DNA from: Planctomycetaceae bacterium
Lineage (GTDB): Bacteria > Planctomycetota > Planctomycetia > Planctomycetales > Planctomycetaceae
Direction: 5' to 3'
Length of the DNA stretch: 64,000 nucleotides
Assembly (NCBI GenBank): GCA_014762625.1
Contig: JABURQ010000119.1
Location: forward strand, 1 to 64,000
In this document: piece after piece, positions 18,640-27,047 of the stretch
How positions within the stretch are numbered: the first letter of the stretch is position 1
How the letters are laid out: each line of letters opens with the position of its first letter
Notes under the pieces: model-generated
Told to the model about the DNA's origin: nothing
Databases searched by the model: none
What the model saw: only the letters and a program-made list of their open reading frames with translations
Program-made: the position numbers and the translations under genes

Positions 18640-19116
18640 GTGAATGATGCTGCCCCATCGGACCAACAACCTGCCGGAGAATACGATCTCTTTCGCGAGC
18701 ATCCCGCCATGTTCAAAAATCATCCCTTGGGATTTATCCTCAACATCGTGTTGTTGATTACCGGGTTTGCGTTGATCAAGGTCGGTGGCCCGTTCACGAT
18801 GATCGCGTCGGGCGTGTCGCTGATTATCTTCGCCCAGTGGTGGGTGAAATGCATCGGCACGACATTGATCGTCACCAACGAGGGAACCACGGTCGAACGC
18901 GGCATCCTCTCCAAATCGACCAACGAACTGTGGCATTCCGACGTTCGTAACGTTCAGATTCAGCAAACCTTCTTCCAACGGATCATGAACGTCGGCACCG
19001 TAAATGTCTCCAGCGGCGGTCAGGCGGACATTGAAATTATTGTGCACGGGATTCCCAACCCGCATCAGGTCCATCGAATAATCGAAGATGAGCGTCGTAA
19101 ACAAAACAGTCTCTGA
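18640..19116 (+). CDS. Membrane protein with bacterial PH domain (DUF304/YdbS-like)
   Basis: 158 residues starting at GTG 18640, with AGGAGA 8 bases upstream. After a charged N-terminus come two adjacent membrane helices (about 30-66), then a bacterial PH-like domain (TLIVTNEGTTVERGILSKSTNELWHSDVRNVQIQQ). The family is of unknown function and is thought to act at the membrane. A paralogue at 35327 shares the HSDVRN-type core (there HDDVRNIQVEQ) and the overall layout but has an extra zinc ribbon. The gene converges on the DUF1080 gene across a shared terminator. Confidence 0.88.
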   Translation: MNDAAPSDQQPAGEYDLFREHPAMFKNHPLGFILNIVLLITGFALIKVGGPFTMIASGVSLIIFAQWWVKCIGTTLIVTNEGTTVERGILSKSTNELWHSDVRNVQIQQTFFQRIMNVGTVNVSSGGQADIEIIVHGIPNPHQVHRIIEDERRKQNSL

Positions 19117-19142
19117 CTTCAGGTCGTCACATCTGTTGAGAC

Positions 19143-19184
19143 ACAAAAAAACAGGGAACCGATCGCTCTCGGCTCCCCGTTCAT
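19143..19184. terminator. Bidirectional terminator between convergent genes
   Basis: GGGAACCGA and TCGGCTCCC form an imperfect stem around GCGAT-type loop bases, with an A-run on the left that gives a T-tract on the minus strand. It lies between the convergent PH and DUF1080 genes and probably serves the minus-strand gene's opposite neighbour as well. Confidence 0.65.
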
Positions 19185-19205
19185 ATTTCGAAACAGTTTC
19201 AATGC

Positions 19206-19892
19206 TTACAGCTCGCGGAGTTTGATGTTCCGCCATTTAACCCAGTAAGGTCCGGTTCCTTTTTTGATGCCGTGCACCTGTAAACCGATAAATCCTTCTT
19301 TATACTTCTCGACGAACTCTTCGCCGTCCAGTTTGGGATTCTTCTTGAGGTCTTCGATCAGGTTGAGGTCTTCAATCTGGCGACCGTTAATCCAGGTTTG
19401 AATCTGCGGTCCGACGGCTTTGATGCGGAAGTGATTCCACTCGCCGTTTTTCATGGCATCTGTCGGCTTGAGGCGATCTTCGGGAGTCAACCAGCCGCCG
19501 CCGGTCGCTTCGCCGTAGACGTAGCCGGCTTCGGCCGGGCCTGACTCGATTTCAACCTGTGGTCCGTTCACGCGATTTTTCGGGTCGTCATTGTCGGTTT
19601 GCGAACGAATCTGGCAGCCGGAATTCAGGCTGTCGTGAACCATGACATCAAACTGCAGCTCGAAATCACCGTATTTTTTGTCGGTACAGAGAAAGGAATT
19701 CGGGCTCCCTTCCGAGGTGGTCCCGAGAATGGCTCCATTTTCGACCACGTAATTAGCGGTTCCGTTACGCTGTGTCCAGCCGTCGAGATTTTTACCGTTG
19801 AATAGATTCACCCAGCAGTATTGGGCTTCGACTGTAGTCGCGGTGAGAGAGAGTGAGGCCGCAAGGCCCAGGCAGATCATCAGATGCTTCAT
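19206..19892 (-). CDS. Secreted DUF1080 protein (3-keto-disaccharide hydrolase type, LamG-like fold)
   Basis: 228 residues with an N-terminal signal peptide (LMICLGLAASLSLTATTVEAQ). The family core is evident: NLFNGKNLDGWTQRNGTANYVVENGAILGT near the start, SGCQIRSQ in the middle, and GFIGLQVHG near the end. DUF1080 proteins adopt a concanavalin-like fold and some cleave 3-keto-glycosides; planctomycetes encode many. GAGGAG precedes the ATG by about 10 bases. Activity here is inferred only from family membership. Confidence 0.93.
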   Translation of the reverse strand: MKHLMICLGLAASLSLTATTVEAQYCWVNLFNGKNLDGWTQRNGTANYVVENGAILGTTSEGSPNSFLCTDKKYGDFELQFDVMVHDSLNSGCQIRSQTDNDDPKNRVNGPQVEIESGPAEAGYVYGEATGGGWLTPEDRLKPTDAMKNGEWNHFRIKAVGPQIQTWINGRQIEDLNLIEDLKKNPKLDGEEFVEKYKEGFIGLQVHGIKKGTGPYWVKWRNIKLREL

Positions 19893-20037
19893 CTTGGAAG
19901 GCTCCTCTAGAGGTGTGTGTTCGTAAGGCAGGTTTGCGTGGAACCCCTAATTTACCAGACAGACCCAGAGAAAACGAGCCGCGATTTTGTTCCAGAAGCG
20001 ATTTTCAGGGAAGCGAGGGCTGTGGAGACCGATCGCA

Positions 20038-21927
20038 TCAGGTACTCTCGGCGTCCAATCTTTTGGCGAGCGCCTCTTTCCGGTCCTGTTGTCTTTTCCG
20101 GATGTTTTCAATGGAGTCCTTGGGAATCGACTCGATCAGTTTTTCCGTGTACTTATTCTGCGGAGAGCGATAAATCTCTTCGGAGGGACCGAACTCAACG
20201 ATCTTTCCCGCCTGCATGACCGCCATCATATCCGACATGAATTTTACGACGCTCAGGTCGTGACTGATGAAGATATAGGTCAAGCCGCGATCTTCCTGCA
20301 AATCTTTCAGTAGATTCAAGACCTGGGCCTGCACTGAAACATCCAAAGCGGAAACCGATTCGTCGCAAATAATGAATTCCGGTTCAACGGCTAAGGCACG
20401 TGCGATACAGAGCCGTTGTCGCTGTCCTCCCGAGAATTCATGCGGATATCTGAGAAGGTGTTCTCCCAGCAATCCCACCTCCTCCAGCAGCGAGGCGGCA
20501 CGATCGCGTCGGTCGGGATTGTTATCCCCCAGTCGATGAACTTTCATCGCCTCCATGAGCATCGTTTCGACGGTCATACGAGGATTCAGCGAATTGAACG
20601 GATCCTGAAAAATGATCTGCATTTTGCGACGGAAGGGAAGGAATTCCTGACGCCCCATCGGCGTGATATCCTGCCCTTCGTAGGTGACTGTTCCTCCGGT
20701 GATTGGAATCAGTTTCAGGATAGCCCGACCTGCCGTGGTCTTACCGCAGCCTGATTCTCCCACCAATCCGAGCGTTTGCCCTTTATGAACGTGAAAATTG
20801 ATCCCATCGACCGCGCGCACGTAATCGGTGGTCTTGCGGAAGAATCCGGTTTTAATCGGGTAGTAGACCTGGAAGTCTTCCACCGTCAATAAAGGTGCTT
20901 CTCCCTCCGCAACGAAAGTGTCGTCCTTTTGCAGTGTCAGGTTAGCCGGATTGTAGCCGAGTGACTCGATTTCGGATTTTGTGTGCAGCAGTCGTCCGCG
21001 ACCCCGATTCATTAATTCCGACAGCCGCTCGTTCGACATCGGCTTTTCGATGATTTCAAAACTGCCGTCCGGCTGTTCGCGGGCATCCATGAAATCGGTG
21101 ACCGTCGGCAGGCGTTTCATTTCGGTGTCGAGCTTGGGGCGGCAGGCGAGAAGCCCCTTGGTGTAGGGATGCTGCGGATTGGTAAATATTTCTTCGATCG
21201 TGTTCTGTTCCACCAGCTTTCCGCGGAACATGACCGCCACTTCGTCGGCAATTTCCGCGATGACACCCAGATCGTGCGTGATGAACAGAATCGACATCCC
21301 CCGTTCGTCACGCAATTTGCGGATCAGATCCAGAATCTGCATCTGAATCGTGACGTCGAGGGCCGTCGTCGGCTCGTCGGCAATGAGAAGTTTCGGATTG
21401 CAGCTAAGCGCCATGGCGATCATGACCCGCTGTTTTTGTCCTCCTGACATCTCGTGCGGATAACTGTCGATCCGTCGTTCCGGTTCGGGGATGCCGACTT
21501 CATCAAACAGTTCGATCGCTCGTTGGCGGGCGTCTTCCTTCGAATAGCCTTGATGGAGAATCATCGGCTCCATCACCTGTTTACCGACTTTGAAGACGGG
21601 ATTGAGGGAAGTGCCCGGTTCCTGAAATATCATGCTGATCGATTTGCCCCGCACGTCGCGCATCTCGGGCATCGGTAACTGCACCAGATCTTGTCCGAAC
21701 AGCGAGATTTCTCCTGCATCGATCTTGCCGGAAGATGCCGGCAGCAGACGCATAATGCTGTAGGACGTGACCGATTTGCCGGAACCCGATTCCCCAACAA
21801 GTCCCAGCGTTTGACCTTCTCGAATGGAAAGGCTGAGATCGTCAACCGCGGTCACAGTCTCGTCGTCGGTCCGAAAGCGGGTGGTTAAGCCTTTGATTTC
21901 AAGCAGAGGTGTCGCAGTCTCAGTCAT
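20038..21927 (-). CDS. Fused double ATPase of a peptide/oligopeptide ABC transporter (DppD-DppF type)
   Basis: 629 residues holding two complete ABC modules in one chain. First: Walker A GESGSGKS at 45-52, signature MSGGQKQR at 160-167, Walker B LLIADEP at 180-186. Second: GESGCGKT at 390-397, FSGGQRQR at 498-505, FIICDES at 518-524. Each module has the oligopeptide C-terminal extension ([26 protein letters not shown]). It would power uptake of peptides or similar solutes at the inner membrane. No permease lies beside it; matching permeases and a binding-protein end are at 61-64 kb and could be its partners. Confidence 0.94.
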   Translation of the reverse strand: MTETATPLLEIKGLTTRFRTDDETVTAVDDLSLSIREGQTLGLVGESGSGKSVTSYSIMRLLPASSGKIDAGEISLFGQDLVQLPMPEMRDVRGKSISMIFQEPGTSLNPVFKVGKQVMEPMILHQGYSKEDARQRAIELFDEVGIPEPERRIDSYPHEMSGGQKQRVMIAMALSCNPKLLIADEPTTALDVTIQMQILDLIRKLRDERGMSILFITHDLGVIAEIADEVAVMFRGKLVEQNTIEEIFTNPQHPYTKGLLACRPKLDTEMKRLPTVTDFMDAREQPDGSFEIIEKPMSNERLSELMNRGRGRLLHTKSEIESLGYNPANLTLQKDDTFVAEGEAPLLTVEDFQVYYPIKTGFFRKTTDYVRAVDGINFHVHKGQTLGLVGESGCGKTTAGRAILKLIPITGGTVTYEGQDITPMGRQEFLPFRRKMQIIFQDPFNSLNPRMTVETMLMEAMKVHRLGDNNPDRRDRAASLLEEVGLLGEHLLRYPHEFSGGQRQRLCIARALAVEPEFIICDESVSALDVSVQAQVLNLLKDLQEDRGLTYIFISHDLSVVKFMSDMMAVMQAGKIVEFGPSEEIYRSPQNKYTEKLIESIPKDSIENIRKRQQDRKEALAKRLDAEST

Positions 21928-22059
21928 AGCGGTCCTTCGCGGGCGGCAGTCATCAACATCGGGACGGTCTGATCCCTTCGTGAGTTATAACTTCCGTGTT
22001 TTTCCGCGGTGTGTCAATCACAAGCTGGCGGATCCGGCTCGAATTGTCCGCTCAAACAC

Positions 22060-22530
22060 TCAAATCGCGGTTTTGCGGGACCGTTTCGGATTGTCGAGCA
22101 GATGCAGTTGATCGGCCGAGACGACCCAACCGCGACACTTCTTCGACCCGCAACCACAGGGAATCGCGGCATCAGCCGGCCATCCGTAATCGATGGTCAA
22201 TTGCTCTCCGATGGTGATTTCACGAATCGCTTCGACCGAGACTCGAGGAATCAACAGAGGACCAAGTTCTTCGGTCTCTTCGATCAGATACAATTCGCAG
22301 TTGGGTTCACAGGAATGATTGAGATACCGAAATGTTCCATCCGGCTCCAAGCAATAGTCGTCTCCCAGATCGACCGCGTAATCCGAGGAATACTGCGAAT
22401 CGCGAAGCAGGAAACCTTCCATCCAGCCCACCTGTTCGCCCATCGATAAGTTTCGGGCTGCAAAAAGTCCCAGGCCGTATTGGGCCGGAGCAATCGTCAC
22501 GTCAGTCATAGTCGTCTTTAGCGGGGGCAT
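22060..22530 (-). CDS. SET-domain protein (putative protein-lysine methyltransferase)
   Basis: 156 residues from the ATG at 22530 (frame open to 22683; the chosen start is where family similarity begins). The SET core is complete: GLGLFAARNLSMGEQ near the N-terminus, NHSCEPNC at 71-78 and GEQLTIDYGW ending at Y115. It is followed by a post-SET-like cysteine cluster CGCGSKKCRGW (C125, C127, C132) which, with C78 or C74, could hold zinc. Such proteins transfer methyl groups from SAM to lysines. A eukaryote-like small SET protein in a bacterium is notable, although planctomycetes and others have them. It is divergent from the DUF1294 gene. Confidence 0.9.
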   Translation of the reverse strand: MPPLKTTMTDVTIAPAQYGLGLFAARNLSMGEQVGWMEGFLLRDSQYSSDYAVDLGDDYCLEPDGTFRYLNHSCEPNCELYLIEETEELGPLLIPRVSVEAIREITIGEQLTIDYGWPADAAIPCGCGSKKCRGWVVSADQLHLLDNPKRSRKTAI

Positions 22531-22708
22531 GGGTATCTCGCTCTCATCGAACCGCGTAGAATGGAGCGAGCGCTTTCGTCGGCAGAAAATGTTACAGTCG
22601 CGGAAGCAGTTCGCCAAGATGAAAAAGCGAACTATTTTCTCAGGTTCGGGTAACTTCTCGTTCCCAAGTACAAGTAAAATCATCGGACAGTTCCGGCGGT
22701 ATCATTGA

Positions 22709-23131
22709 ATGTCTCCCAGGTTTGTTGATTTGTGGCGTGAAAAAATACGCCGTTGGCTCTGGTTATTCTCCATCCTGTGGTTGGGAGTCGCGGCCTTCGT
22801 CGTCGTCTACGATCTATGGAGCGACTCCGATTGGCCGAGATGGCTGATGAGAATCTATTTCTGGCTGACCATCATGCTGAGCGCCGTCGCTTTTGCCTGC
22901 TATGGTTGGGATAAACGACAGGCTCGCCTCGGTTATCGTCGAATCTCCGAACGGACGCTGCATCGTTTGTCGATCTTCGGCGGATGGCCGGGAGCCGTGT
23001 TGGGGCAGCAGACTTTTCGACACAAAACCGCCAAAACAAGTTTTCGGTTGAAACATTCATTGATTCTCGCAGCCCATCTGTTTGTGATACTATGGGGACT
23101 GAAGAATTTTCTCGTCTCGTTTCTGGTCTGA
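22709..23131 (+). CDS. DUF1294 membrane protein
   Basis: 140 residues with two N-terminal membrane helices (WLWLFSILWLGVAAFVVVY; IYFWLTIMLSAVAFACY) and a third near the C-terminus. Between them is the DUF1294 signature, YGWDKRQARLGYRRISERTL, then IFGGWPGAVLGQQTFRHKT and KTSFR. The function of the family is unknown. It starts 25 bases after the frame opening of the divergent SET gene and precedes the TIM-barrel gene by 36 bases. Confidence 0.9.
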   Translation: MSPRFVDLWREKIRRWLWLFSILWLGVAAFVVVYDLWSDSDWPRWLMRIYFWLTIMLSAVAFACYGWDKRQARLGYRRISERTLHRLSIFGGWPGAVLGQQTFRHKTAKTSFRLKHSLILAAHLFVILWGLKNFLVSFLV

Positions 23132-23167
23132 ATCTTTAAGAATCCAATTTCTCTTCGGAGTTTCATC

Positions 23168-24073
23168 ATGAATCCGCTCGACTCTTCCTACTCACGTCGC
23201 GATCTCTTACGTTCCACGGTGGCTGCCTCGGCAGCCGGTCTGACTGGACTTTCCGCCGGCGACGCGTTTGCGGCGGACGATCTGCAACAGCGGGCGCTCA
23301 AAGGTCGGCTCAAACAATCGATCGTCCACTGGTGCTACAAGGAGACCTTCACCGTCCCGCAACTGGCCGAATACGCCAAAACGCTCGGTTGCCGGAGTGT
23401 CGAACTGGTTCCCGTCGAACATTGGCCGATGCTCAAGAAACTGGGACTCGAATGTGCCATTGCCAGTTCACACGGATTCAAAGTTGGACCAAACCACAAG
23501 AAGAACTGGGCGCAATGCGAAGCAGTGCTCACCGAGCGGATCAATCAATGTGCCGACTTCGGTTTCAAAAGCGTCATTACTTTTACCGGCATGACGGAAG
23601 GGATCGACCCGGAAGAAGGAGCGAAAAACTGCGTCGAATTCTTCAAGAAGATCGCTCCGCTGGCGGAGAAGAAGAAAATCAATGTCTGTCTGGAAATGCT
23701 GAATACTCGTGATGATTCGCATCCAATGAAAGGGCACCCCGGTTATCAGGGGGATGATACCGAATACTGCATCGATATTCTCAACCGGGTCGGATCCCCA
23801 CGGATGAAGTTGCTGTTTGACATTTATCACGTTCAGATCATGAACGGCGACGTCATCCGACGACTGCATCTGCATAAGGATTACATCGGCCACATCCACA
23901 CGGCGGGGAATCCCGGACGAGGGGAACTCGACCAGACGCAGGAGATTCAGTACGCGGCGGTCCTCAATGCTCTGGCGGATCTTGATTACGACGGATTCGT
24001 CGGTCACGAATTCATTCCGACTCGCGATGCCCATCAGGGACTCCGCGAAGCAGTCGAATTAACCATTGTGTGA
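23168..24073 (+). CDS. Tat-exported TIM-barrel protein (hydroxypyruvate isomerase-like)
   Basis: 301 residues. The N-terminus has a twin-arginine signal (SYSRRDLLRSTVAASAAGLTGL). The remainder is an AP-endonuclease-2-type TIM barrel resembling hydroxypyruvate isomerase: VCLEMLNTR, MKLLFDIYHVQIMNGD and GHIHTAGNPGRGELD carry the acidic and histidine metal ligands. Planctomycetes often have exported versions with uncertain sugar substrates. CGGAG lies 8 bases before the ATG. It may be cotranscribed with the DUF1294 gene. Confidence 0.92.
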   Translation: MNPLDSSYSRRDLLRSTVAASAAGLTGLSAGDAFAADDLQQRALKGRLKQSIVHWCYKETFTVPQLAEYAKTLGCRSVELVPVEHWPMLKKLGLECAIASSHGFKVGPNHKKNWAQCEAVLTERINQCADFGFKSVITFTGMTEGIDPEEGAKNCVEFFKKIAPLAEKKKINVCLEMLNTRDDSHPMKGHPGYQGDDTEYCIDILNRVGSPRMKLLFDIYHVQIMNGDVIRRLHLHKDYIGHIHTAGNPGRGELDQTQEIQYAAVLNALADLDYDGFVGHEFIPTRDAHQGLREAVELTIV

Positions 24074-24085
24074 CATCTTCGCGCC

Positions 24086-24121
24086 GAAAAACAGCCGACG
24101 GAGTCACAACTCCGCCGGCTG
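24086..24121 (-). terminator. Terminator between the TIM-barrel and HNH genes
   Basis: A 13-base stem with one mismatch, 24092-24104 against 24109-24121, has a CACA loop. On the minus strand it is followed by TTTTT, so it is an efficient terminator for the HNH gene; on the plus strand the hairpin may also halt the TIM-barrel transcript. Confidence 0.85.
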
Positions 24122-24146
24122 AGAGCTTTCAAATTACAGAAGAACT

Positions 24147-24740
24147 CTATTCTTCCAGTTCCACGTTCCACCAGGCTTCGCTGAGGAATCGCGTCCAACT
24201 ATCGATCCGAACACCGCGAGCGGCAAACATCGGCTGCCATGCCGGACGGTAAGGTTCCTTGGCGAGCGGCATATTGGCCTCAGCGGGAGTCCGATTCGCC
24301 TTACGCGAGTTACACTTCACGCAAGCCAACACACAGTTCTCCCAGGAAGAAACCCCGCCTTGCGAGCGAGGTAAGACATGGTCGATGGTCAGTTCCTCGC
24401 TGCCGGGCCGTCTGCCGCAATACTGGCAGGTGTAGCCGTCCCGCTTGAACAGGTTGCGTCGGCTGAAAGTGACCACATAACTCGGCACCTTGTCGTACCG
24501 GGTCATGATGACCACTTCCGGAACCCGCAATTGCAACCTTTGCGTGCGGATCACCTGTTCCCCTTCATCGGGAGCGAGAGCGGTCCAATCATCCCAGGAG
24601 TAGGTTTGATAGTCCGCCGGATCCACGATCACCGCATGATCGTTCCAGACCTTGACCAGTGTCCGGGCCACCGAGGCCACACCGACAGGTTGCCAGTTCC
24701 GGTTCAGAACCAGTGTGGGTCGTTCTAAGACTGCCGTCAT
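24147..24740 (-). CDS. HNH endonuclease
   Basis: 197 residues. The C-terminal half is a canonical HNH nuclease with a zinc ribbon: FKRDGYTCQYCG (C105, C108), the catalytic DH pair at 120-121 (LTIDHVLPRSQGG), N135, and ACVKCNSRKANRT (C140, C143). The N-terminal part (VLNRNWQPVGVASVARTLVKVW) is the usual lead-in of stand-alone bacterial HNH proteins of this type. These proteins are widely distributed with unknown cellular role; no methyltransferase or phage gene accompanies it. AGGAGAGG precedes the ATG. Confidence 0.93.
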   Translation of the reverse strand: MTAVLERPTLVLNRNWQPVGVASVARTLVKVWNDHAVIVDPADYQTYSWDDWTALAPDEGEQVIRTQRLQLRVPEVVIMTRYDKVPSYVVTFSRRNLFKRDGYTCQYCGRRPGSEELTIDHVLPRSQGGVSSWENCVLACVKCNSRKANRTPAEANMPLAKEPYRPAWQPMFAARGVRIDSWTRFLSEAWWNVELEE

Positions 24741-25270
24741 CGTCGTCCTCTCCTTTGGAACTGTCTCTCGTCCATGAGCCGCGATGGTTGATGTATTGTA
24801 ACCATCTGGCTCATTAGTGGGAGATCAGTTTCCTCAAAGGGGTTCGCCTACTAGATGTTGTGTCGGATAATATTACGGGGTTTCGTGAGCAGTCTGATGA
24901 TGAATTCTTCTTCATCTTTCCAAACTGGTCCGTTTCACGCCTGTTTCACGTCTGAATCACTTTTTCACGTGCCTCTCTGGAAGAAAAACACTTGAAGATT
25001 CATAAGGTTCTTCCAATCCGTCGGGCCTGATTCGAACCTGAGCAACATTCATACATTCAATTCACCAAAACTTGTGGCGAATAAGCCGGAGCGTCGTCGA
25101 TCTTCATCGACGAACTCATCGTTCGTCTGCTTCGATCTCCTTGCTCTGACTCATCCTCACTGCGTTTTGCTTGAATTTCCCGAATGAAACTCACTCCGCA
25201 AGGTTTTTCAACCGCGAGGTGACAGCTCGTTGCGGTCTCCGATCCGCCGACGGTTCCTGTTGTCTAAAAG
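24741..25270. other. Gene-free spacer between HNH gene and tRNA cluster
   Basis: About 530 bases with no supported reading frame. It holds the promoter and ribosome-binding region of the HNH gene on the right side of 24740 and the downstream region of the tRNA cluster. A GATTCGAACC string near 25030 resembles a T-loop but no tRNA folds around it. Confidence 0.5.
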
Positions 25271-25343
25271 TGGCCCCGGTCGGGATCGAACCGACGCGCA
25301 TCTGTTTAAGAGACAGAAGCTCTACCTGCTGAGCTACGAGACC
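25271..25343 (-). tRNA. tRNA-Lys (anticodon CTT)
   Basis: A 73-base cloverleaf on the minus strand. Acceptor GGTCTCG pairs with CGGGGCC (two G-U pairs), the D stem GCTC/GAGC is perfect, the anticodon stem TCTGT/ACAGA encloses CTCTTAA (anticodon CTT), and the T stem GTCGG/CCGAC encloses TTCGATC. The discriminator is A and CCA is not encoded. It is fully canonical and is the last of three tRNA-like genes on this strand. Confidence 0.95.
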
Positions 25344-25413
25344 AGGTTATTTTGTTTTCCTTTTTCGCCTGTAGGTTAGAAAAGAGATTGAATGATGTCT
25401 TACTTATTCCAAG

Positions 25414-25487
25414 TGGCTTGAGTGGGATTCGAACCCACAGCATCTCCGGGTCTGAGCCGAAGTGGTCTGCCAGTTGCCTACCAAGCC
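25414..25487 (-). tRNA. tRNA-like gene with anticodon CAG (Leu) and short variable loop
   Basis: A 74-base minus-strand cloverleaf. Acceptor GGCTTGG/TCAAGCC and T stem GTGGG/CCCAC are intact, and the anticodon stem TTCGG/CCGGA encloses CTCAGAC, giving anticodon CAG. The D loop AACTGGCAGA is of leucine type, but the D stem has only two good pairs and the variable region is about six bases, whereas bacterial leucine tRNAs carry a long variable arm. It could be a functional oddity, a degenerate tRNA-Leu, or a tRNA of other identity. CCA is not encoded. Confidence 0.7.
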
Positions 25488-25555
25488 GATTGAAGTGTTC
25501 TTGCCGAAGGCCCGTTCGACATTCAGTTTTTTAGGGATCTCCGTAAACTGAAAAG

Positions 25556-25627
25556 TACCGGAAGGGGGAATCGAACCCGCCATCTCCTGCTTGAAGGCAA
25601 GTATCCTCACCATTAGACGACACCGGC
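25556..25627 (-). tRNA. Degenerate tRNA-Glu-like gene with a six-base anticodon loop
   Basis: A 72-base minus-strand tRNA-like sequence. The D arm (TCGTCTAATGGTGAGGA) is of glutamate type. The anticodon stem CTTGC/GCAGG encloses only six bases, CTTCAA. If one base was lost from CTTTCAA the ancestor had anticodon TTC (Glu); read strictly after U33 it would be TCA. The T stem has a C-C mismatch and the acceptor a U-U mismatch with two G-U pairs. It is probably a decayed or specialised tRNA. CCA is not encoded. Confidence 0.65.
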
Positions 25628-25657
25628 GTGTGTTCAAGATGTCAAAATTCAGGTACG

Positions 25658-25691
25658 AAAAAACCCGACGTCACGGGATGCGACGCCGGGT
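25658..25691 (-). terminator. Minus-strand terminator upstream of the tRNA cluster
   Basis: ACCCGGCGTC (25691-25682) pairs with GACGTCGGGT (25672-25663) with one G-U pair, followed by TTTTTT on the minus strand. It must end something transcribed leftward from beyond 25691; the only candidate is a 36-residue frame ending at 25721. Confidence 0.75.
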
Positions 25692-25720
25692 GTGGTAAAC
25701 ACCGTTCTCAAACGTCACAT

Positions 25721-25831
25721 TCAATTCGAATCCTCCGCGCAATAACTCTCGATCAACGTGTCGCACGTTGTCGCTAAGCGTTGGATCGCGGATAGTCGGC
25801 TCGGTTTGGAATGTGATGGTGTCAACAACAT
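25721..25831 (-). CDS. Possible small protein (36 residues)
   Basis: A short frame from the ATG at 25831, with a predicted helical stretch (LSAIQRLATTCDTLIESYCAE) containing two cysteines, ends 30 bases before a strong minus-strand terminator. The terminator needs an upstream transcript and this is the only candidate frame. There is no clear ribosome-binding site and no recognised family. The frame is open without a stop up to 26062, so a longer product is also possible. Evidence is thin. Confidence 0.25.
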   Translation of the reverse strand: MLLTPSHSKPSRLSAIQRLATTCDTLIESYCAEDSN

Positions 25832-26042
25832 GGTCGCGTGAATTCGTTGATTATTTGTTTTCAAAGAAAAACATTCTCTTCTCGCCCGTAAGACGCACGA
25901 CGAGAGAGTTCGGTTCACGAGTTTTTGTAGAATTGATCCAGATTTCACAAAAAACGGCTTTGGCATTCCGAACCCGATTCGGTGATGATCAAACTTCGCG
26001 CTATGGTTAACAACATCTCTCGAATCTACATACCGTTCCGCT

Positions 26043-27047
26043 ATGACACTCAAAATTGCCAACTACCAAGATGTCCTGGAGGCCGAGCCGCTCGTGCGGC
26101 CGCACGTCTCTCCCACTCCCGTCATACGCTCCTATGAACTGGAAAAGGAACTCGATCTGTCTGCATCACGTCAGGTGTGGATCAAGGATTACGGCTGGTC
26201 ACCCGTCGGCTCGTTCAAATTATTGGGAGCCCTCAACTGGATGGCCCATCATGCGGACGAGATCGGGGATCGACCGGTGGCGGCTCACTCGTCGGGGAAC
26301 TTTGCCTCGGGGATTTCGTACGCCGGGATGTGTTTCGGGAAACGGGTCATCATTGTCATGCCGGAGACCGCTCCGCAGATCAAGTTCGAGCGAACCCGCT
26401 CTTTCGGCGCCGAGATTCGCACTTACGATATCAGTACCGATCACGAAACCGGCTTGCGCGATCGATTAACAAAACAAATTGCCGAAGAGGAACAAGGGGT
26501 CCAGGCCTCTCCCTATAACGATCCGCATGTAATAGCCGGTAACGGCGTCGGGGCTCTGGAAGTCGTCCGCGACCTGGAGGCACAAGCTCGGACAATTTCG
26601 CATTACTTTTGCCAGGTGAGCGGCGGCGGCTTGATGGCGGGGCAGGCACTTGTGATCAGCGAACACTTTCCGGACGCCCACATCATCGGTGTGGAACCGG
26701 ATCAGGCCAACGACTTTCAACAGTCTCTTGCTGCTGGTGAGCGCGTTCGCGTCGATCATCCACAGAGTATCTGCGATGGCCTCCTCTCTTACGATGTCGG
26801 CGAATATAACTGGCCGATTCTGAAAGAGAAGGTCGAATCGAGTCTCACCGTGCCCGATCTGGAGACCCGACGTGCGATGAAATGGCTCTACGATCATCAC
26901 GGTTTACGAACCGAACCCTCGGGAGCCATTGCAACCGCCGCGTTACTGAACGGCGAAGCCGATCTCTCCGGTGACGGCGACATCGTGGTCGTCGTCAGCG
27001 GTCGAAACGTCGATGAACCGGCGTTTCGAGAGTGGATAGAGGTTTAA
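26043..27047 (+). CDS. PLP-dependent threonine/serine dehydratase family enzyme
   Basis: 334 residues, fold type II PLP enzyme. The Schiff-base lysine is K59 in VGSFKLLGAL, the cofactor-binding SSGNFASG is at 83-90, and the phosphate-holding glycine loop VSGGGLMAG is near 196-204. GLRTEPSGAIATAALL near the C-terminus is the conserved dehydratase segment. It lacks the C-terminal ACT-like regulatory domain of biosynthetic IlvA, so it is of catabolic threonine/serine-dehydratase or racemase type. Its stop overlaps the stop of the convergent sulfatase by four bases. Confidence 0.92.
   Translation: MTLKIANYQDVLEAEPLVRPHVSPTPVIRSYELEKELDLSASRQVWIKDYGWSPVGSFKLLGALNWMAHHADEIGDRPVAAHSSGNFASGISYAGMCFGKRVIIVMPETAPQIKFERTRSFGAEIRTYDISTDHETGLRDRLTKQIAEEEQGVQASPYNDPHVIAGNGVGALEVVRDLEAQARTISHYFCQVSGGGLMAGQALVISEHFPDAHIIGVEPDQANDFQQSLAAGERVRVDHPQSICDGLLSYDVGEYNWPILKEKVESSLTVPDLETRRAMKWLYDHHGLRTEPSGAIATAALLNGEADLSGDGDIVVVVSGRNVDEPAFREWIEV

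Noticed and set aside
25022-25045. T-loop-like GATTCGAACC upstream of the tRNA cluster
   Set aside because: The flanking bases are direct rather than inverted repeats and no acceptor or anticodon stem forms.
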